Positions 24,062-31,969 of a DNA stretch of 45,477 nt are shown here, in pieces. This DNA comes from Sandaracinobacteroides sayramensis (GTDB lineage Bacteria; Pseudomonadota; Alphaproteobacteria; Sphingomonadales; Sphingomonadaceae): the NCBI RefSeq assembly GCF_022014495.1, contig NZ_JAKLSQ010000007.1:1-45477 (forward strand), written 5' to 3'. The notes under the pieces are model-generated. The model worked only from the letters and a program-made list of their open reading frames with translations, did not search any database and was not told the DNA's origin. A program made the translations under genes and the position numbers. Positions within the stretch are counted from its first letter, which is position 1. Every line of letters starts with the position of its first letter.

Positions 24062-24127
24062 ATCGACACTTGTGGTGCCAGGCGGGCGTGCTAGCTCTCT
24101 TCCGAGGGATATGAGGGAGAGATTGCC

Positions 24128-24505
24128 ATGAAGCGGATTTTCCAGTTGCTGATCGGGCTGGTGGGCCTGTTCAACGTCGGCATGGGGGTGGCCTTCCTGC
24201 TGCGCCCGGCGGAAATGGCGGCGAAATTCTTCCTGACGCCGCACGGCAGCCAGGGCCTTGCCAGCATCCGCGCCGACTTCTCCGCCTTCTTCCTGGTGGG
24301 CGGCCTGTTCGCGCTGCTGGGGGCCGTGCGCGCCGACCCGGCGCCGCTGCGCGTGCCGGCGCTGCTGCTCTCCATCGCGCTTCTGGGGCGCACCGTCAGC
24401 CTGGTGCTGGACGGCGTGGCCGCCACCGCCTTCCAGCCGATGCTGGCGGAAGCGGTGATGATCCTGATCCTCGTCGGCGGCATGCAGGCCTTCCGGCGAG
24501 GTTAG
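24128..24505 (+). CDS. Small four-helix membrane protein (DUF4345-like)
   Basis: 125 residues with four hydrophobic segments (about 5-25, 48-65, 74-92, 100-120) and almost no loops, the layout of DUF4345-type integral proteins. GAGGGAGA precedes ATG 24128. It lies 66 bases after the LuxR-type gene on the same strand, so shared transcription is possible. Function unknown. Confidence 0.8.
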   Translation: MKRIFQLLIGLVGLFNVGMGVAFLLRPAEMAAKFFLTPHGSQGLASIRADFSAFFLVGGLFALLGAVRADPAPLRVPALLLSIALLGRTVSLVLDGVAATAFQPMLAEAVMILILVGGMQAFRRG

Positions 24506-24517
24506 CTTCGTTCGGCT

Positions 24518-24871
24518 TCAGACGGAGCGGGCGGCCCAATAGTCGTAACAGCGTTGCTGGTGCCGCTTCACGAAGGCCGCCGCTTCCGGGCCGACGAAGA
24601 GGCCGCTCCATTCGTCATGGCCTTTAGACAGCCACCAGCCCTGCCCCGGCAGCCCGTCCGAGGCGCGCACCACCAGGCTGGCCAGCTCCGGCCGGTCCTG
24701 CGCGCGCTGCCGGCTGTCCACTTCCTCCAGCGCCGCGCAGAGCTGGCCGACCTGGAAGCGCTGGAAGCGGTGGCCGAACCAGGCGAAGACCTCGCCATAG
24801 CTGATGGCACTGCCGTTCGAGGCCTTCAGCACCAGCAGGGCCTCCAGTTCGTCTGTGGGAAAAAGCGCCAT
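24518..24871 (-). CDS. Conserved hypothetical protein
   Basis: 117 residues, soluble, with a helix-rich start (DELEALLVLKASNGSAISYG) and a Trp/Gly-rich middle (SDGLPGQGWWLSKGHDEWSG). This looks like a protein family I associate with sphingomonads that has no established role; sometimes it is labelled as a phosphoribosyl-related protein without good reason. It is divergent from hemB across 48 bases, and its 3' end is convergent with the small membrane protein. No ribosome site is obvious before ATG 24871. Confidence 0.75.
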   Translation of the reverse strand: MALFPTDELEALLVLKASNGSAISYGEVFAWFGHRFQRFQVGQLCAALEEVDSRQRAQDRPELASLVVRASDGLPGQGWWLSKGHDEWSGLFVGPEAAAFVKRHQQRCYDYWAARSV

Positions 24872-24919
24872 GTGCGAAAGGCTAGCGGAGGCGGCGGCCG
24901 CGCGCTACACGCCCGAAGG

Positions 24920-25915
24920 ATGAGCATAGGGGAATTTCCGGGAACGCGGATGCGGCGGCTGCGGCGCGCGCCATGGTCGCGCGCGATGGTGGCGGAAACG
25001 GCCTTGTCGCCCGCCGATCTGATCTGGCCGGTCTTCGTGCGCGACGGGCGCGACGAGGCGGAGCCGATCGCCACCATGCCGGGCGTCTTCCGTCACACGG
25101 TGGACCGGCTGCCGGCGCTGATGCGCGAGGCGGAGGCGTTGGGGATCCCGGCGATCGCCCTGTTCCCGAACACGCCGGGCGACAAACGCAGCGAGGATGG
25201 CGGCGAGGCGCTGAACCCGGACAATCTCGTCTGCCGGGCGCTGAAGGCGATGCGCGACACCGGAGCCAATGTCGGACTGCTGACGGATGTGGCGCTGGAC
25301 CCCTACACCAGCCACGGTCATGACGGGCTGGTGGACGAGGCCGGCTATGTGGTGAACGACCGGACGGTCGACGCGCTGGTGGGGCAGGCGCTGAACCAGG
25401 CGCGGGCCGGCGCCGACATCGTCGCGCCTTCCGACATGATGGACGGGCGGGTGGCCGCCATTCGCAGGGCGCTGGAAGCGGAGAGCCTGCACGGCGTGCA
25501 GATCATGGCCTATTCCGCCAAATATGCGAGCGGCTTCTATGGCCCCTTCCGCGACGCCGTGGGCGCGGGCGGCTATCTGAAGGGCGACAAGAAAAGCTAC
25601 CAGATGGACCCGGCCAACGGCCGCGAGGCGCTGCGCGAAGTGGCGCTGGACATCGCCGAGGGCGCCGATTCGGTGATGGTGAAGCCCGGCCTTCCCTATC
25701 TGGACATCGTCCGCCGCGTCGCCGAGCGCTTCGACGTGCCGGTGTTCGCCTATTGCGTCTCCGGCGAATATGCGATGGTGGAAGCCGCCGCCGCCGCCGG
25801 CATGCTGGAGCGCGAGCGGGTGGTGCTGGAACTGCTGACCGGCTTCCGCCGCGCCGGCGCGTCGGGCGTTCTCACCTATCATGCGCCGCTCGCCGCCCGG
25901 CTGCTGGGCGCATGA
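24920..25915 (+). CDS. hemB: Delta-aminolevulinic acid dehydratase (porphobilinogen synthase)
   Basis: 331 residues, the normal length. It joins two 5-aminolevulinate molecules to porphobilinogen in heme and cobalamin synthesis. The two active-site lysines are Lys201 (SAKYAS) and Lys255 (MVKPG). The metal region reads DVALDPYTSHGHDG (123-136), with Ala, Asp and Asp where zinc enzymes have cysteines, so it belongs to the magnesium-type enzymes usual in alphaproteobacteria. ATG 24920 gives the typical start FPGTRMRRLRRAPWSR. Its stop overlaps the aminopeptidase gene by 4 bases, making a three-gene unit. Confidence 0.97.
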   Translation: MSIGEFPGTRMRRLRRAPWSRAMVAETALSPADLIWPVFVRDGRDEAEPIATMPGVFRHTVDRLPALMREAEALGIPAIALFPNTPGDKRSEDGGEALNPDNLVCRALKAMRDTGANVGLLTDVALDPYTSHGHDGLVDEAGYVVNDRTVDALVGQALNQARAGADIVAPSDMMDGRVAAIRRALEAESLHGVQIMAYSAKYASGFYGPFRDAVGAGGYLKGDKKSYQMDPANGREALREVALDIAEGADSVMVKPGLPYLDIVRRVAERFDVPVFAYCVSGEYAMVEAAAAAGMLERERVVLELLTGFRRAGASGVLTYHAPLAARLLGA

Positions 25916-27309
25916 CCGATTTCCGCCGGCTGCTGGCAGCCGACCATGGGGAAGAGGCGGTGGCCATCCGGCTGGTGAGCCGGCAGGGGTTCGACGCCTT
26001 CCGCGCCAGCCTGACCGAAGTGGGGCGGGCGGCGGTCGCCGCCGCCGGCTTCAGGGGACGGGCCGACACGGCGCTGTTCGTGCCCGAGGGCAATGGCCGC
26101 GACTGGTTTCTGGCTGCCGGGCTGGGCGAGGATGAAGTGCCCGGCCGCTGGACGCTGGCCGCGGCCGCGGCGCTGGCGCCCGAAGGCCGCTACCGGCTGA
26201 CAGGGCCGGTGCCGGCGCCGGGGCCGGCTCTGGCGCTGCACGGCTGGCTGATGGCGCAGCACCGTTTCGAGCGCTACCGCAAGGCCAAGGATGCGAAAGG
26301 CCCCCGGCAATTGCTGCTGGCCGACCCCGCCGCCATCGAGCGCGCCCTGGCGGAAGCCGAAATCGCCGCGGCGCTGCGCGACATGGTCGACACGCCGGCC
26401 GAGGATCTGGGCCCGGGCGAGGTGGAAGCGGAGATCCGCGCCCTGTCGGATTCGCTGGGCGGGCGGCTGACGGTGGTGACGGGCGAAGCGCTCAACGACC
26501 AGAATTTCCCCGCCATCCACGCCGTCGGCCGCGCCTCGCCCCGCCGTCCGCGGCTGCTGGCGATGGACTGGGGCGATCCCGGGCACCCGCTGCTGGCGAT
26601 CGTCGGCAAGGGGGTCTGCTTCGACACCGGCGGCCTCAACCTGAAGCCCGGCAATTCCATGGGCCTGATGAAGAAGGACATGGGCGGCGCGGCGCATGCG
26701 ATCGCGCTGGCGAAGCTGGTGATCGCGCGGCGGCTGAAGCTGCGGCTGCGGCTGGTGGTGGCGGCCGTCGACAATGCCGTCTCCGGCGACGCGCTGCGGC
26801 CGGGCGACGTGATCGCCACCCGCAAGGGGCTGAGCGTGGAAGTGGGCAACACGGATGCGGAAGGGCGGCTGGTGCTGGCCGACGCCCTGGCCTTCGCGGT
26901 GGAGGCCGAGCCGGCTTTGATCCTGGACTTCGCGACGCTGACCGGGGCGGCCCGCGTGGCGCTCGGCCCCGACCTCCCCGCCCTCTTCGCCAACGACGAG
27001 GCGCTGGCGGACGGGCTGCTGGCCGGCGGCGCGCAAGTGGACGATCCGCTGTGGCGGCTGCCCTTGTGGCAGGGCTATCGGCGGCTGTTCCGTTCCGACA
27101 TCGCCGACCTCAACAACAACGCCGAAAGCGGCTTCGCCGGCGCCATCGTCGGCGGGCTGTTCCTGGAGCGCTTCGTGGCAGCGGGCACCCCCTGGGCGCA
27201 TATGGACATCTACGCCTGGAACCCGACGCCGCGCCCCGGCCGGCCGAAGGGCGCCGCCGCCATGGCGCTGTTCGCGGCGCTGGCGCATCTGGAAAGCCGC
27301 TTCGCATGA
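25912..27309 (+). CDS. M17 leucyl aminopeptidase family protein
   Basis: 465 residues. It removes N-terminal residues from peptides with a two-metal site. The M17 signatures are VGKGVCFDTGGLNLKPG (231-247: Lys233, Asp238), MKKDMGGAAH (253-262) and NTDAEGRLVLADAL (313-326: Asp315, Glu317, Arg319). The N-terminal 150 residues are divergent and shorter than in PepA, typical of the second M17 subgroup. It overlaps hemB upstream and the NlpC/P60 gene downstream by 4 bases each. Co-expression with a peptidoglycan peptidase may indicate muropeptide turnover, but that is inference. Confidence 0.94.
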   Translation: MTDFRRLLAADHGEEAVAIRLVSRQGFDAFRASLTEVGRAAVAAAGFRGRADTALFVPEGNGRDWFLAAGLGEDEVPGRWTLAAAAALAPEGRYRLTGPVPAPGPALALHGWLMAQHRFERYRKAKDAKGPRQLLLADPAAIERALAEAEIAAALRDMVDTPAEDLGPGEVEAEIRALSDSLGGRLTVVTGEALNDQNFPAIHAVGRASPRRPRLLAMDWGDPGHPLLAIVGKGVCFDTGGLNLKPGNSMGLMKKDMGGAAHAIALAKLVIARRLKLRLRLVVAAVDNAVSGDALRPGDVIATRKGLSVEVGNTDAEGRLVLADALAFAVEAEPALILDFATLTGAARVALGPDLPALFANDEALADGLLAGGAQVDDPLWRLPLWQGYRRLFRSDIADLNNNAESGFAGAIVGGLFLERFVAAGTPWAHMDIYAWNPTPRPGRPKGAAAMALFAALAHLESRFA

Positions 27310-28172
27310 AGACGAGCCGCATCACCGGCCCCCGTGAGGCCGGGCCGCTGGGGCCGCTCGACCCGCGCGACCATGCCTGGCGCGCCGACCTCGCCGATCT
27401 GGCGCTGGCCGACCGGGTGGCGGTGGCGAGCTATGTGGTGCCGATGGAGATGCGGGCGCTGCGGCAGGTGCCGGTGCTGGGCGAGGACCGGGCCGATGCG
27501 GTCGCCGTCAGCGAGCTTCTGCCGGGCGAGGGCTTCGCCGTGCTGGACAGCGGCCATGGCTTCGCCTGGGGCTATTCGACCGCCGACCGCTACGTCGGCC
27601 ATGTGGCGCTCGACGCGCTGGGGCCGGCTTTGCCCGGGAAAAGCGCGCGGATCGGGCCGGGCGACGCGCTTTTGTTCCGCGAGCCGGCGATCAAGTCCGA
27701 AGTGCTGGGCGCGCTGCCGCTGGGCGCGCGCGTGCAGTGCGCCGATGCCGGCGCGAATTTCGTGCGGCTGACGGCCGGGCCGGGGGAAGGGCTTCATCTC
27801 CACCGCCGGCACATCCTGGCGGGTGCGGCCGACTGGGTGGAAATCGCCCTCTCCTTCCGGGGAGCCCCCTATCGCTGGGGCGGGCGCAGCCGCGCCGGAG
27901 TGGATTGTTCCGGCCTGATCCAGATCGCCCGGCAGGTGGCCGGCCATGGCTGCCGGCGGGACAGCGACATGATCTTCGCCGACGCGCCCGACGAAGTGGC
28001 CCCGGCGGACGCCCGGCGCGGCGACATCGCCTGGTGGCCGGGGCATATCGGCATCCTGCTCGACGCGCGCACGCTGCTGCACGCCAACGCCCACTGGATG
28101 GCCTGTGTGGTGGAACCTCTGGCCGATGTGGTGGCCCGCGCGGGCGCGGAACCGGGGCTTCGCCGTTTCTGA
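27306..28172 (+). CDS. NlpC/P60 (C40) peptidase with SH3-like domains
   Basis: 288 residues. Two SH3b-like modules (about 55-165, with GEGFAVLDSGHGFAWGYS) precede a C-terminal NlpC/P60 domain (about 175-270). The catalytic triad residues are Cys201 (VDCSGLIQ), His247 (GHIGILL) and a third polar residue, probably His263 (NAHW). Such enzymes cut D-Glu-gamma-L-lysine or diaminopimelate bonds in peptidoglycan stem peptides. There is no signal peptide, so it may act on recycled muropeptides in the cytoplasm. It starts inside the aminopeptidase stop (ATGA) and ends the hemB unit. Confidence 0.93.
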   Translation: MKTSRITGPREAGPLGPLDPRDHAWRADLADLALADRVAVASYVVPMEMRALRQVPVLGEDRADAVAVSELLPGEGFAVLDSGHGFAWGYSTADRYVGHVALDALGPALPGKSARIGPGDALLFREPAIKSEVLGALPLGARVQCADAGANFVRLTAGPGEGLHLHRRHILAGAADWVEIALSFRGAPYRWGGRSRAGVDCSGLIQIARQVAGHGCRRDSDMIFADAPDEVAPADARRGDIAWWPGHIGILLDARTLLHANAHWMACVVEPLADVVARAGAEPGLRRF

Positions 28173-28397
28173 CACGCCACATGCATTGTTTTTTCTGCAA
28201 TTTGCGGGCCAGTTCGCTTGCCCCCTCCCGGAGGCTCCGCTAAGGGCGCGGCTATTGGGGGGAGGGAGTGGTCTGATGATGTTTCTTCCCCGAACGACCC
28301 GGCTTCCAGCGGCCCGGCTTCCAGCGACCGGATGGCGCGCATGACGGCCGACAGCACTGGCAAGCCCGGAACGCGGATTGGCGAGGAGGGTGTGTTC
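28173..28397 (+). promoter_or_regulatory. Upstream region of the DksA-family gene
   Basis: 225 bases holding a short T-run (28189-28194), a direct repeat CCCGGCTTCCAGCG (28298-28311 and 28313-28326) and the ribosome site GGAGGG (28385-28390). In-frame ATG codons at 28332 and 28341 could give longer proteins. No promoter boxes are assigned. Confidence 0.4.
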
Positions 28398-28883
28398 GTG
28401 TCGGATGCTCAGCCAAAGAACGACGAAGCCGACATTTTCGATTCCAGCGACCTGATGGCGGAACTGGAGCGGCTGGAACTGCCGGAAGGCTATCGGCCGA
28501 TGGACGACGAGCCGTTCATGAACGACCGGCAGCTGGCCTATTTCAAGGGCAAGCTGCTGAAGTGGAAGGCCGATATCAAGGCGGAAGCCAAGGCGACGCT
28601 CAACACGCTGAAGGAAGGCCCGCTGCAGGAGCCGGACCAGACGGACCGGGCTTCGTCCGAGACGGACTGGGCGCTGGAGCTTCGCACGCGGGATCGCCAG
28701 CGCAAGCTGATTTCCAAGATCGACGCGGCGCTGCGGCGGATCGACAGCGGCGACTATGGCTATTGCGAAATCACCGGAGACCCGATTTCGCTGCCGCGCC
28801 TGGAAGCCCGCCCGATCGCGACCATGACCCTGGAAGCGCAGGAGCGGCACGAGCGGGAAGAGCGCGTCAGCCGCGACGACTGA
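28398..28883 (+). CDS. dksA: DksA/TraR-family transcription factor, cysteine-poor
   Basis: 161 residues from GTG 28398, chosen for GGAGGG 7 bases upstream. DksA enters the RNA polymerase secondary channel and, with ppGpp, adjusts rRNA and amino-acid promoters. The coiled-coil tip motif DxxDxA is present (Asp80, Asp83, Ala85 in DQTDRAS). The zinc-finger region keeps its shape (GYCEITGDPISLPRLEARP) but only Cys123 of the four E. coli cysteines remains; the other three are Thr, Thr and Ala. Single-cysteine DksA proteins are known in alphaproteobacteria and work without zinc. A GC-rich hairpin follows the stop. Confidence 0.92.
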   Translation: MSDAQPKNDEADIFDSSDLMAELERLELPEGYRPMDDEPFMNDRQLAYFKGKLLKWKADIKAEAKATLNTLKEGPLQEPDQTDRASSETDWALELRTRDRQRKLISKIDAALRRIDSGDYGYCEITGDPISLPRLEARPIATMTLEAQERHEREERVSRDD

Positions 28884-28925
28884 GGCCCGGTCTGGATTCG
28901 GGGCCTGGATTCAGGGCCGGGATTC

Positions 28926-28947
28926 GCGGGCGACTTTCGCCGCCCGC
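28926..28947 (+). terminator. Hairpin after the DksA gene
   Basis: GCGGGCG (28926-28932) and CGCCCGC (28941-28947) form a 7-bp stem with an 8-base loop between two convergent genes; TTTT follows 11 bases later on the plus strand (28959-28962). It is preceded by three imperfect GGATTC-GGGCC repeats. A weak or bidirectional terminator is likely. Confidence 0.45.
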
Positions 28948-28972
28948 TGTCCGGTCCGTTTTCGGTGGAGGA

Positions 28973-29131
28973 TCAGGCTCCGCGCTGGATCTCTTCCTTC
29001 ACCTTCAGCTTCTGCCGCTTCAGTTGACCGATCGTGGCGGAGTCCGGCACGGGCCGGCTCATCTCTGCTGCAATCTTCCCGTCGAGCAGGGCGTGACGGG
29101 CGTTCAAGGCTTCGAGATGGGCACTGGCCAT
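28973..29131 (-). CDS. YdcH-like small protein (DUF465)
   Basis: 52 residues from ATG 29131, which has AAGGA upstream; an in-frame ATG at 29191 would add 20 residues with no ribosome site. The sequence is two short helices joined by a turn: HLEALNARHALLDGKIAAEM, then PVPDSATIGQLKRQKLKVKEE, the hallmark of YdcH/DUF465 proteins. Function unknown. A second member is encoded about 300 bases away on the opposite strand. Confidence 0.82.
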   Translation of the reverse strand: MASAHLEALNARHALLDGKIAAEMSRPVPDSATIGQLKRQKLKVKEEIQRGA

Positions 29132-29426
29132 TTGGCGGTTCCTTTCCCTTTGCAACGCACCCTCCATGGGGTGGGGAAGGGAGTTAATCATGGCTTTCCG
29201 CTCTTGTCAGCCATCGCAAGAGGCAGGGCGGACAGGCCGCGGCCGATCGCCATATATGGTGGATTGCCACATGTGGCTCCACAAGATATTCGCCCGCCGG
29301 TTTCGGGCATGGTCGGCGGCGGGGCGCGACTCGGGGCAAGGTTGACGCTGTGTCACGACTGGGCTCAAGTCGGCCACAAGCTTGGGCAGGCCCGGGCGGG
29401 CAAGATGGTCAGGGAAGCCGGATTCG

Positions 29427-29624
29427 ATGGATGAAGCGGAACTCAGGGCCAGGCTGAACGCCCTCTCGCAGGAGCATCGCGACCTCGATGCGGCGATCGA
29501 GGCGCTGGCCCGTTCCGCCACCGCCGACATGCTGCAGATCGCGCGGCTGAAGAAACGCAAGCTGCGGCTGAAGGATGAAATGTCGCTGATCCAGGATCTG
29601 CTGATTCCCGACATCATCGCCTGA
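29427..29624 (+). CDS. YdcH-like small protein (DUF465), second copy
   Basis: 65 residues from ATG 29427 with AGGGAAG about 9 bases upstream. Two helices match the neighbouring paralogue: RLNALSQEHRDLDAAIEALA, then ADMLQIARLKKRKLRLKDEM. The family is short, helical and possibly nucleic-acid or protein binding; no role is established. It is divergent from the first copy, and the shared 295-base spacer (29132-29426) holds no other visible gene. The AmpG-like gene follows 58 bases later. Confidence 0.85.
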   Translation: MDEAELRARLNALSQEHRDLDAAIEALARSATADMLQIARLKKRKLRLKDEMSLIQDLLIPDIIA

Positions 29625-29682
29625 ATCCCCCGCCGGGCGTTACCCGGTTCCCTTGGCCCGAAAAAGCGGGCATGCAGCCCCC

Positions 29683-30996
29683 ATGAACATCGTGCCGCCG
29701 GAGCGTCGAAGCTGGGGGAATGCGCTCCGCCCCTATCTCCAGAAGGAACCGGTGGGGGCGCTGCTGCTGGGGCTGTCGTCCGGCGCGCCTTTCGCGATGA
29801 TCGCCTCCACCCTGACGACGCGGCTGGCGGAATCCGGGATCGACAAGAAGACGGTGACGGCCTTCGCCCTCACCTTCCTCCTCTACAATTTCAAGTTCCT
29901 CTGGGCACCGTTCATCGACCGGATCCGCATCCCGCTGCTGGCCGATGCCGTGGGCCAGCGGCGCGCCTGGCTTTACGTGATCGCCGCCTGCACGCTCGCC
30001 GCCATCGTCTGGATGGGGCAGGTGGACCCAGCCGCCGACATCTCGCGGATGGTGGCCGCCGCGCTGACGGTCGCCTTCTTCGGCGCCACCTTCGACATCA
30101 TCATCGACGCCTTCCGCATCGACAGCCTGAAGCCCGAGCAACTGGGCGTCGGCTCGGGCATGAGCCAATATGGCTGGCGGCTGGGCTCCGCCGGCGCCGG
30201 CGCCCTGGCGCTGCTGGCGGCCGAGCGTTCGGGCTGGGACACGGCCTATGCCGCCGCCGCTCTCTTCGCCGTTCCGGCCGTGCTGGCGGGCATGCTGCTG
30301 GGCGAGCCGGTGCGCCGCACCGCGCTGCTGGCGCGAGAGAAGGCCGAGCCCTTCCTCACCCGGGTGAAGACCACCTTCGTCGCGCCGCTGGCCGATTTCC
30401 TGACGCGGCCCAACGCCTGGCTGGTGCTGCTGTTCGTCGTCGTCCACAAGCTGGGCGACACGCTCGCAAACCTGTCGTTCCGGCTGCTGCTGGCCGATCT
30501 TGGTTTTTCCAAGGATTCGATCGCCGTCTACGATGTCGGCTTCGGCCTCGTCGCGACGCTGGCCGGCATCTTCGTCGGCGGCATCATCTACACTCGCCTC
30601 GGCATGATGAAGACGGTGATGCTGAGCCTCATCCTGATGGCGGTCTCCAACCTCAGCTTCGCCTGGCTCGCCACCATGGGGCCGGTGAACTGGGCGCTGG
30701 CCGTCACCATCGGCTTCGAGAATTTCGCCAGCGGCATCGGCGGGGTCGCCATCGTCGCCTACTTGAGCTGGCTGTGCGACCTGCGCTTCACCGCCACGCA
30801 GTTCGCGCTGCTTTCGGCCATGGCCTCGATCCTCGGCCGCTTCATCCAGGGCACGACGGCCGGCTCGCTCATCGAAAGCCTGGGCTTCGTGAACTTCTAC
30901 CTGCTGACGACGCTGCTGGCGGTGCCGGGCGTGCTGCTCTTCTGGCTGCTGATGAAGCGGGAGCCGCCGGCGCCGGAAACCGCCGAAGCGCCCTGA
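29683..30996 (+). CDS. AmpG-like major facilitator permease
   Basis: 437 residues with about twelve membrane segments. The AmpG-like features include PYLQKEPVGALLLGLSSGAP near the start, FKFLWAPFIDRIRIP after the second helix, and FFGATFDIIIDAFRIDSLKP in helix 5. E. coli AmpG carries GlcNAc-anhydroMurNAc peptides into the cytoplasm for cell-wall recycling; the same substrate is likely but not proven here. ATG 29683 is the first methionine of the family-like sequence; its ribosome site is poor. It is not in the dcw cluster but functionally close to it. Confidence 0.88.
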   Translation: MNIVPPERRSWGNALRPYLQKEPVGALLLGLSSGAPFAMIASTLTTRLAESGIDKKTVTAFALTFLLYNFKFLWAPFIDRIRIPLLADAVGQRRAWLYVIAACTLAAIVWMGQVDPAADISRMVAAALTVAFFGATFDIIIDAFRIDSLKPEQLGVGSGMSQYGWRLGSAGAGALALLAAERSGWDTAYAAAALFAVPAVLAGMLLGEPVRRTALLAREKAEPFLTRVKTTFVAPLADFLTRPNAWLVLLFVVVHKLGDTLANLSFRLLLADLGFSKDSIAVYDVGFGLVATLAGIFVGGIIYTRLGMMKTVMLSLILMAVSNLSFAWLATMGPVNWALAVTIGFENFASGIGGVAIVAYLSWLCDLRFTATQFALLSAMASILGRFIQGTTAGSLIESLGFVNFYLLTTLLAVPGVLLFWLLMKREPPAPETAEAP

Positions 30997-31020
30997 GCCG
31001 CATCGCCTGGGCCGCATTGC

Positions 31021-31042
31021 CTGTCTTTCACTTGTCGTAAAA
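31021..31042 (+). promoter_or_regulatory. Candidate PhoB box upstream of olsB
   Basis: CTGTCTT-TCAC-TTGTCGT-AAAA has the 7-4-7-4 spacing of a Pho box (consensus CTGTCAT repeated with an 11-base period) and matches 11 of 14 repeat positions. It lies about 90 bases before olsB. No -10 box is found at the usual 10-11 bases downstream, which weakens the call. Confidence 0.35.
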
Positions 31043-31060
31043 GCGGAACAAACCGCGCGG

Positions 31061-31089
31061 GATTGTCATAGTTCGGGTTTATGACAATC
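31061..31089. promoter_or_regulatory. Perfect 9-bp dyad upstream of olsB
   Basis: GATTGTCAT (31061-31069) and ATGACAATC (31081-31089) form a perfect inverted repeat with an 11-base spacer, 41 bases upstream of the olsB start. Its size and AT content suit a dimeric regulator or an RNA hairpin. The regulator is unknown. Confidence 0.5.
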
Positions 31090-31129
31090 TCCGCGAGGCC
31101 GAATCTCGCCCAAGTGGAACAGGAATTCG

Positions 31130-31969
31130 ATGCTCCAGACGTCGCTTGCCACCACCGCCATTTCACCCCAGCTTCTCGACCGCGCGCCGCTCGTGGCGCG
31201 GCAAGGCCAGCTCGACGTGCGCCTCGCCGGCTCGGCGGAGGAAATCGCCGCCGCCCAGGCGCTGCGCTATCAGATCTTCTACGAGGAAATGGGCGCGCAG
31301 CCGACGCTCGCCATGCGCGCGCACCGGCGCGACATCGACGATTACGACCATGTCTGCGACCATCTGCTGGTGATCGACCATGGGCTGGACGGCCGCCCGA
31401 AGGTGGTCGGCACCTATCGCATGCTGCGGCAGGAAGTGGCGGAGCGGAACCGCGGCTTCTACTCGGCCGGCGAATATGACCTGACCCCGCTGCTGGCCAC
31501 CGGCCGCGCCGGCGGGCAGCTTCTGGAGCTGGGCCGCAGCTGCGTCGCGCCCGAGCACCGCACCACGGCGACCATCAGCCTCCTGTGGCGCGGGATCGCC
31601 GCCTATCTTTCCACCCACGGGATCAGCCATCTGTTCGGCTGCGCCTCGCTGCACGGCACCGAGCCGGCGCAGCATGCCGCCGAGCTCAGCTATCTCTACC
31701 ACCACCATCTCGCCCCGCCCGAGCTGCGCGCCCGCGCCCTCGTCGATTGCCGGCTGGATCGCATCCCCGCCGGCAGCTATGATGTGCGGGCGGCGCAGCG
31801 GGCGCTGCCGCCGCTCATCAAGGGCTACCTGCGCGTGGGGGCCATGATCGGAGATGGCGCCTTCGTGGACCGGCAGTTCAATACGGTGGATGTGTTCGTG
31901 GTGATGCCGGTGGAAGGCATCACCCGGCGCTACCTCGACCGCTTCACCACCGCCAACGACCCGCTTTGA
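31130..31969 (+). CDS. olsB: L-ornithine N-alpha-acyltransferase
   Basis: 279 residues. OlsB transfers a 3-hydroxyacyl chain from acyl carrier protein to ornithine, the first step of ornithine-lipid synthesis. The GNAT-type sequence follows the rhizobial OlsB pattern: AAQALRYQIFYEEMGAQ (39-55), RDIDDYDHVCDHLLVID (67-83), VGTYRMLRQEVAE (94-106), LELGRSCVAPEHRTTATISL, LFGCASLHG and PPLIKGYLRVGA. LuxI-type synthases look superficially similar but lack this pattern. AGGA precedes ATG 31130. No olsA acyltransferase for the second step is in the window. Its last codons overlap the YgjP-like gene. Confidence 0.92.
   Translation: MLQTSLATTAISPQLLDRAPLVARQGQLDVRLAGSAEEIAAAQALRYQIFYEEMGAQPTLAMRAHRRDIDDYDHVCDHLLVIDHGLDGRPKVVGTYRMLRQEVAERNRGFYSAGEYDLTPLLATGRAGGQLLELGRSCVAPEHRTTATISLLWRGIAAYLSTHGISHLFGCASLHGTEPAQHAAELSYLYHHHLAPPELRARALVDCRLDRIPAGSYDVRAAQRALPPLIKGYLRVGAMIGDGAFVDRQFNTVDVFVVMPVEGITRRYLDRFTTANDPL

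Noticed and set aside
31130-31969. LuxI-type autoinducer synthase, given a LuxR solo in the same window
   Set aside because: The sequence follows the OlsB pattern (LELGRSCVAPEHRT, PPLIKGYLRVGA, length 279) and is not within 7 kb of the LuxR gene.
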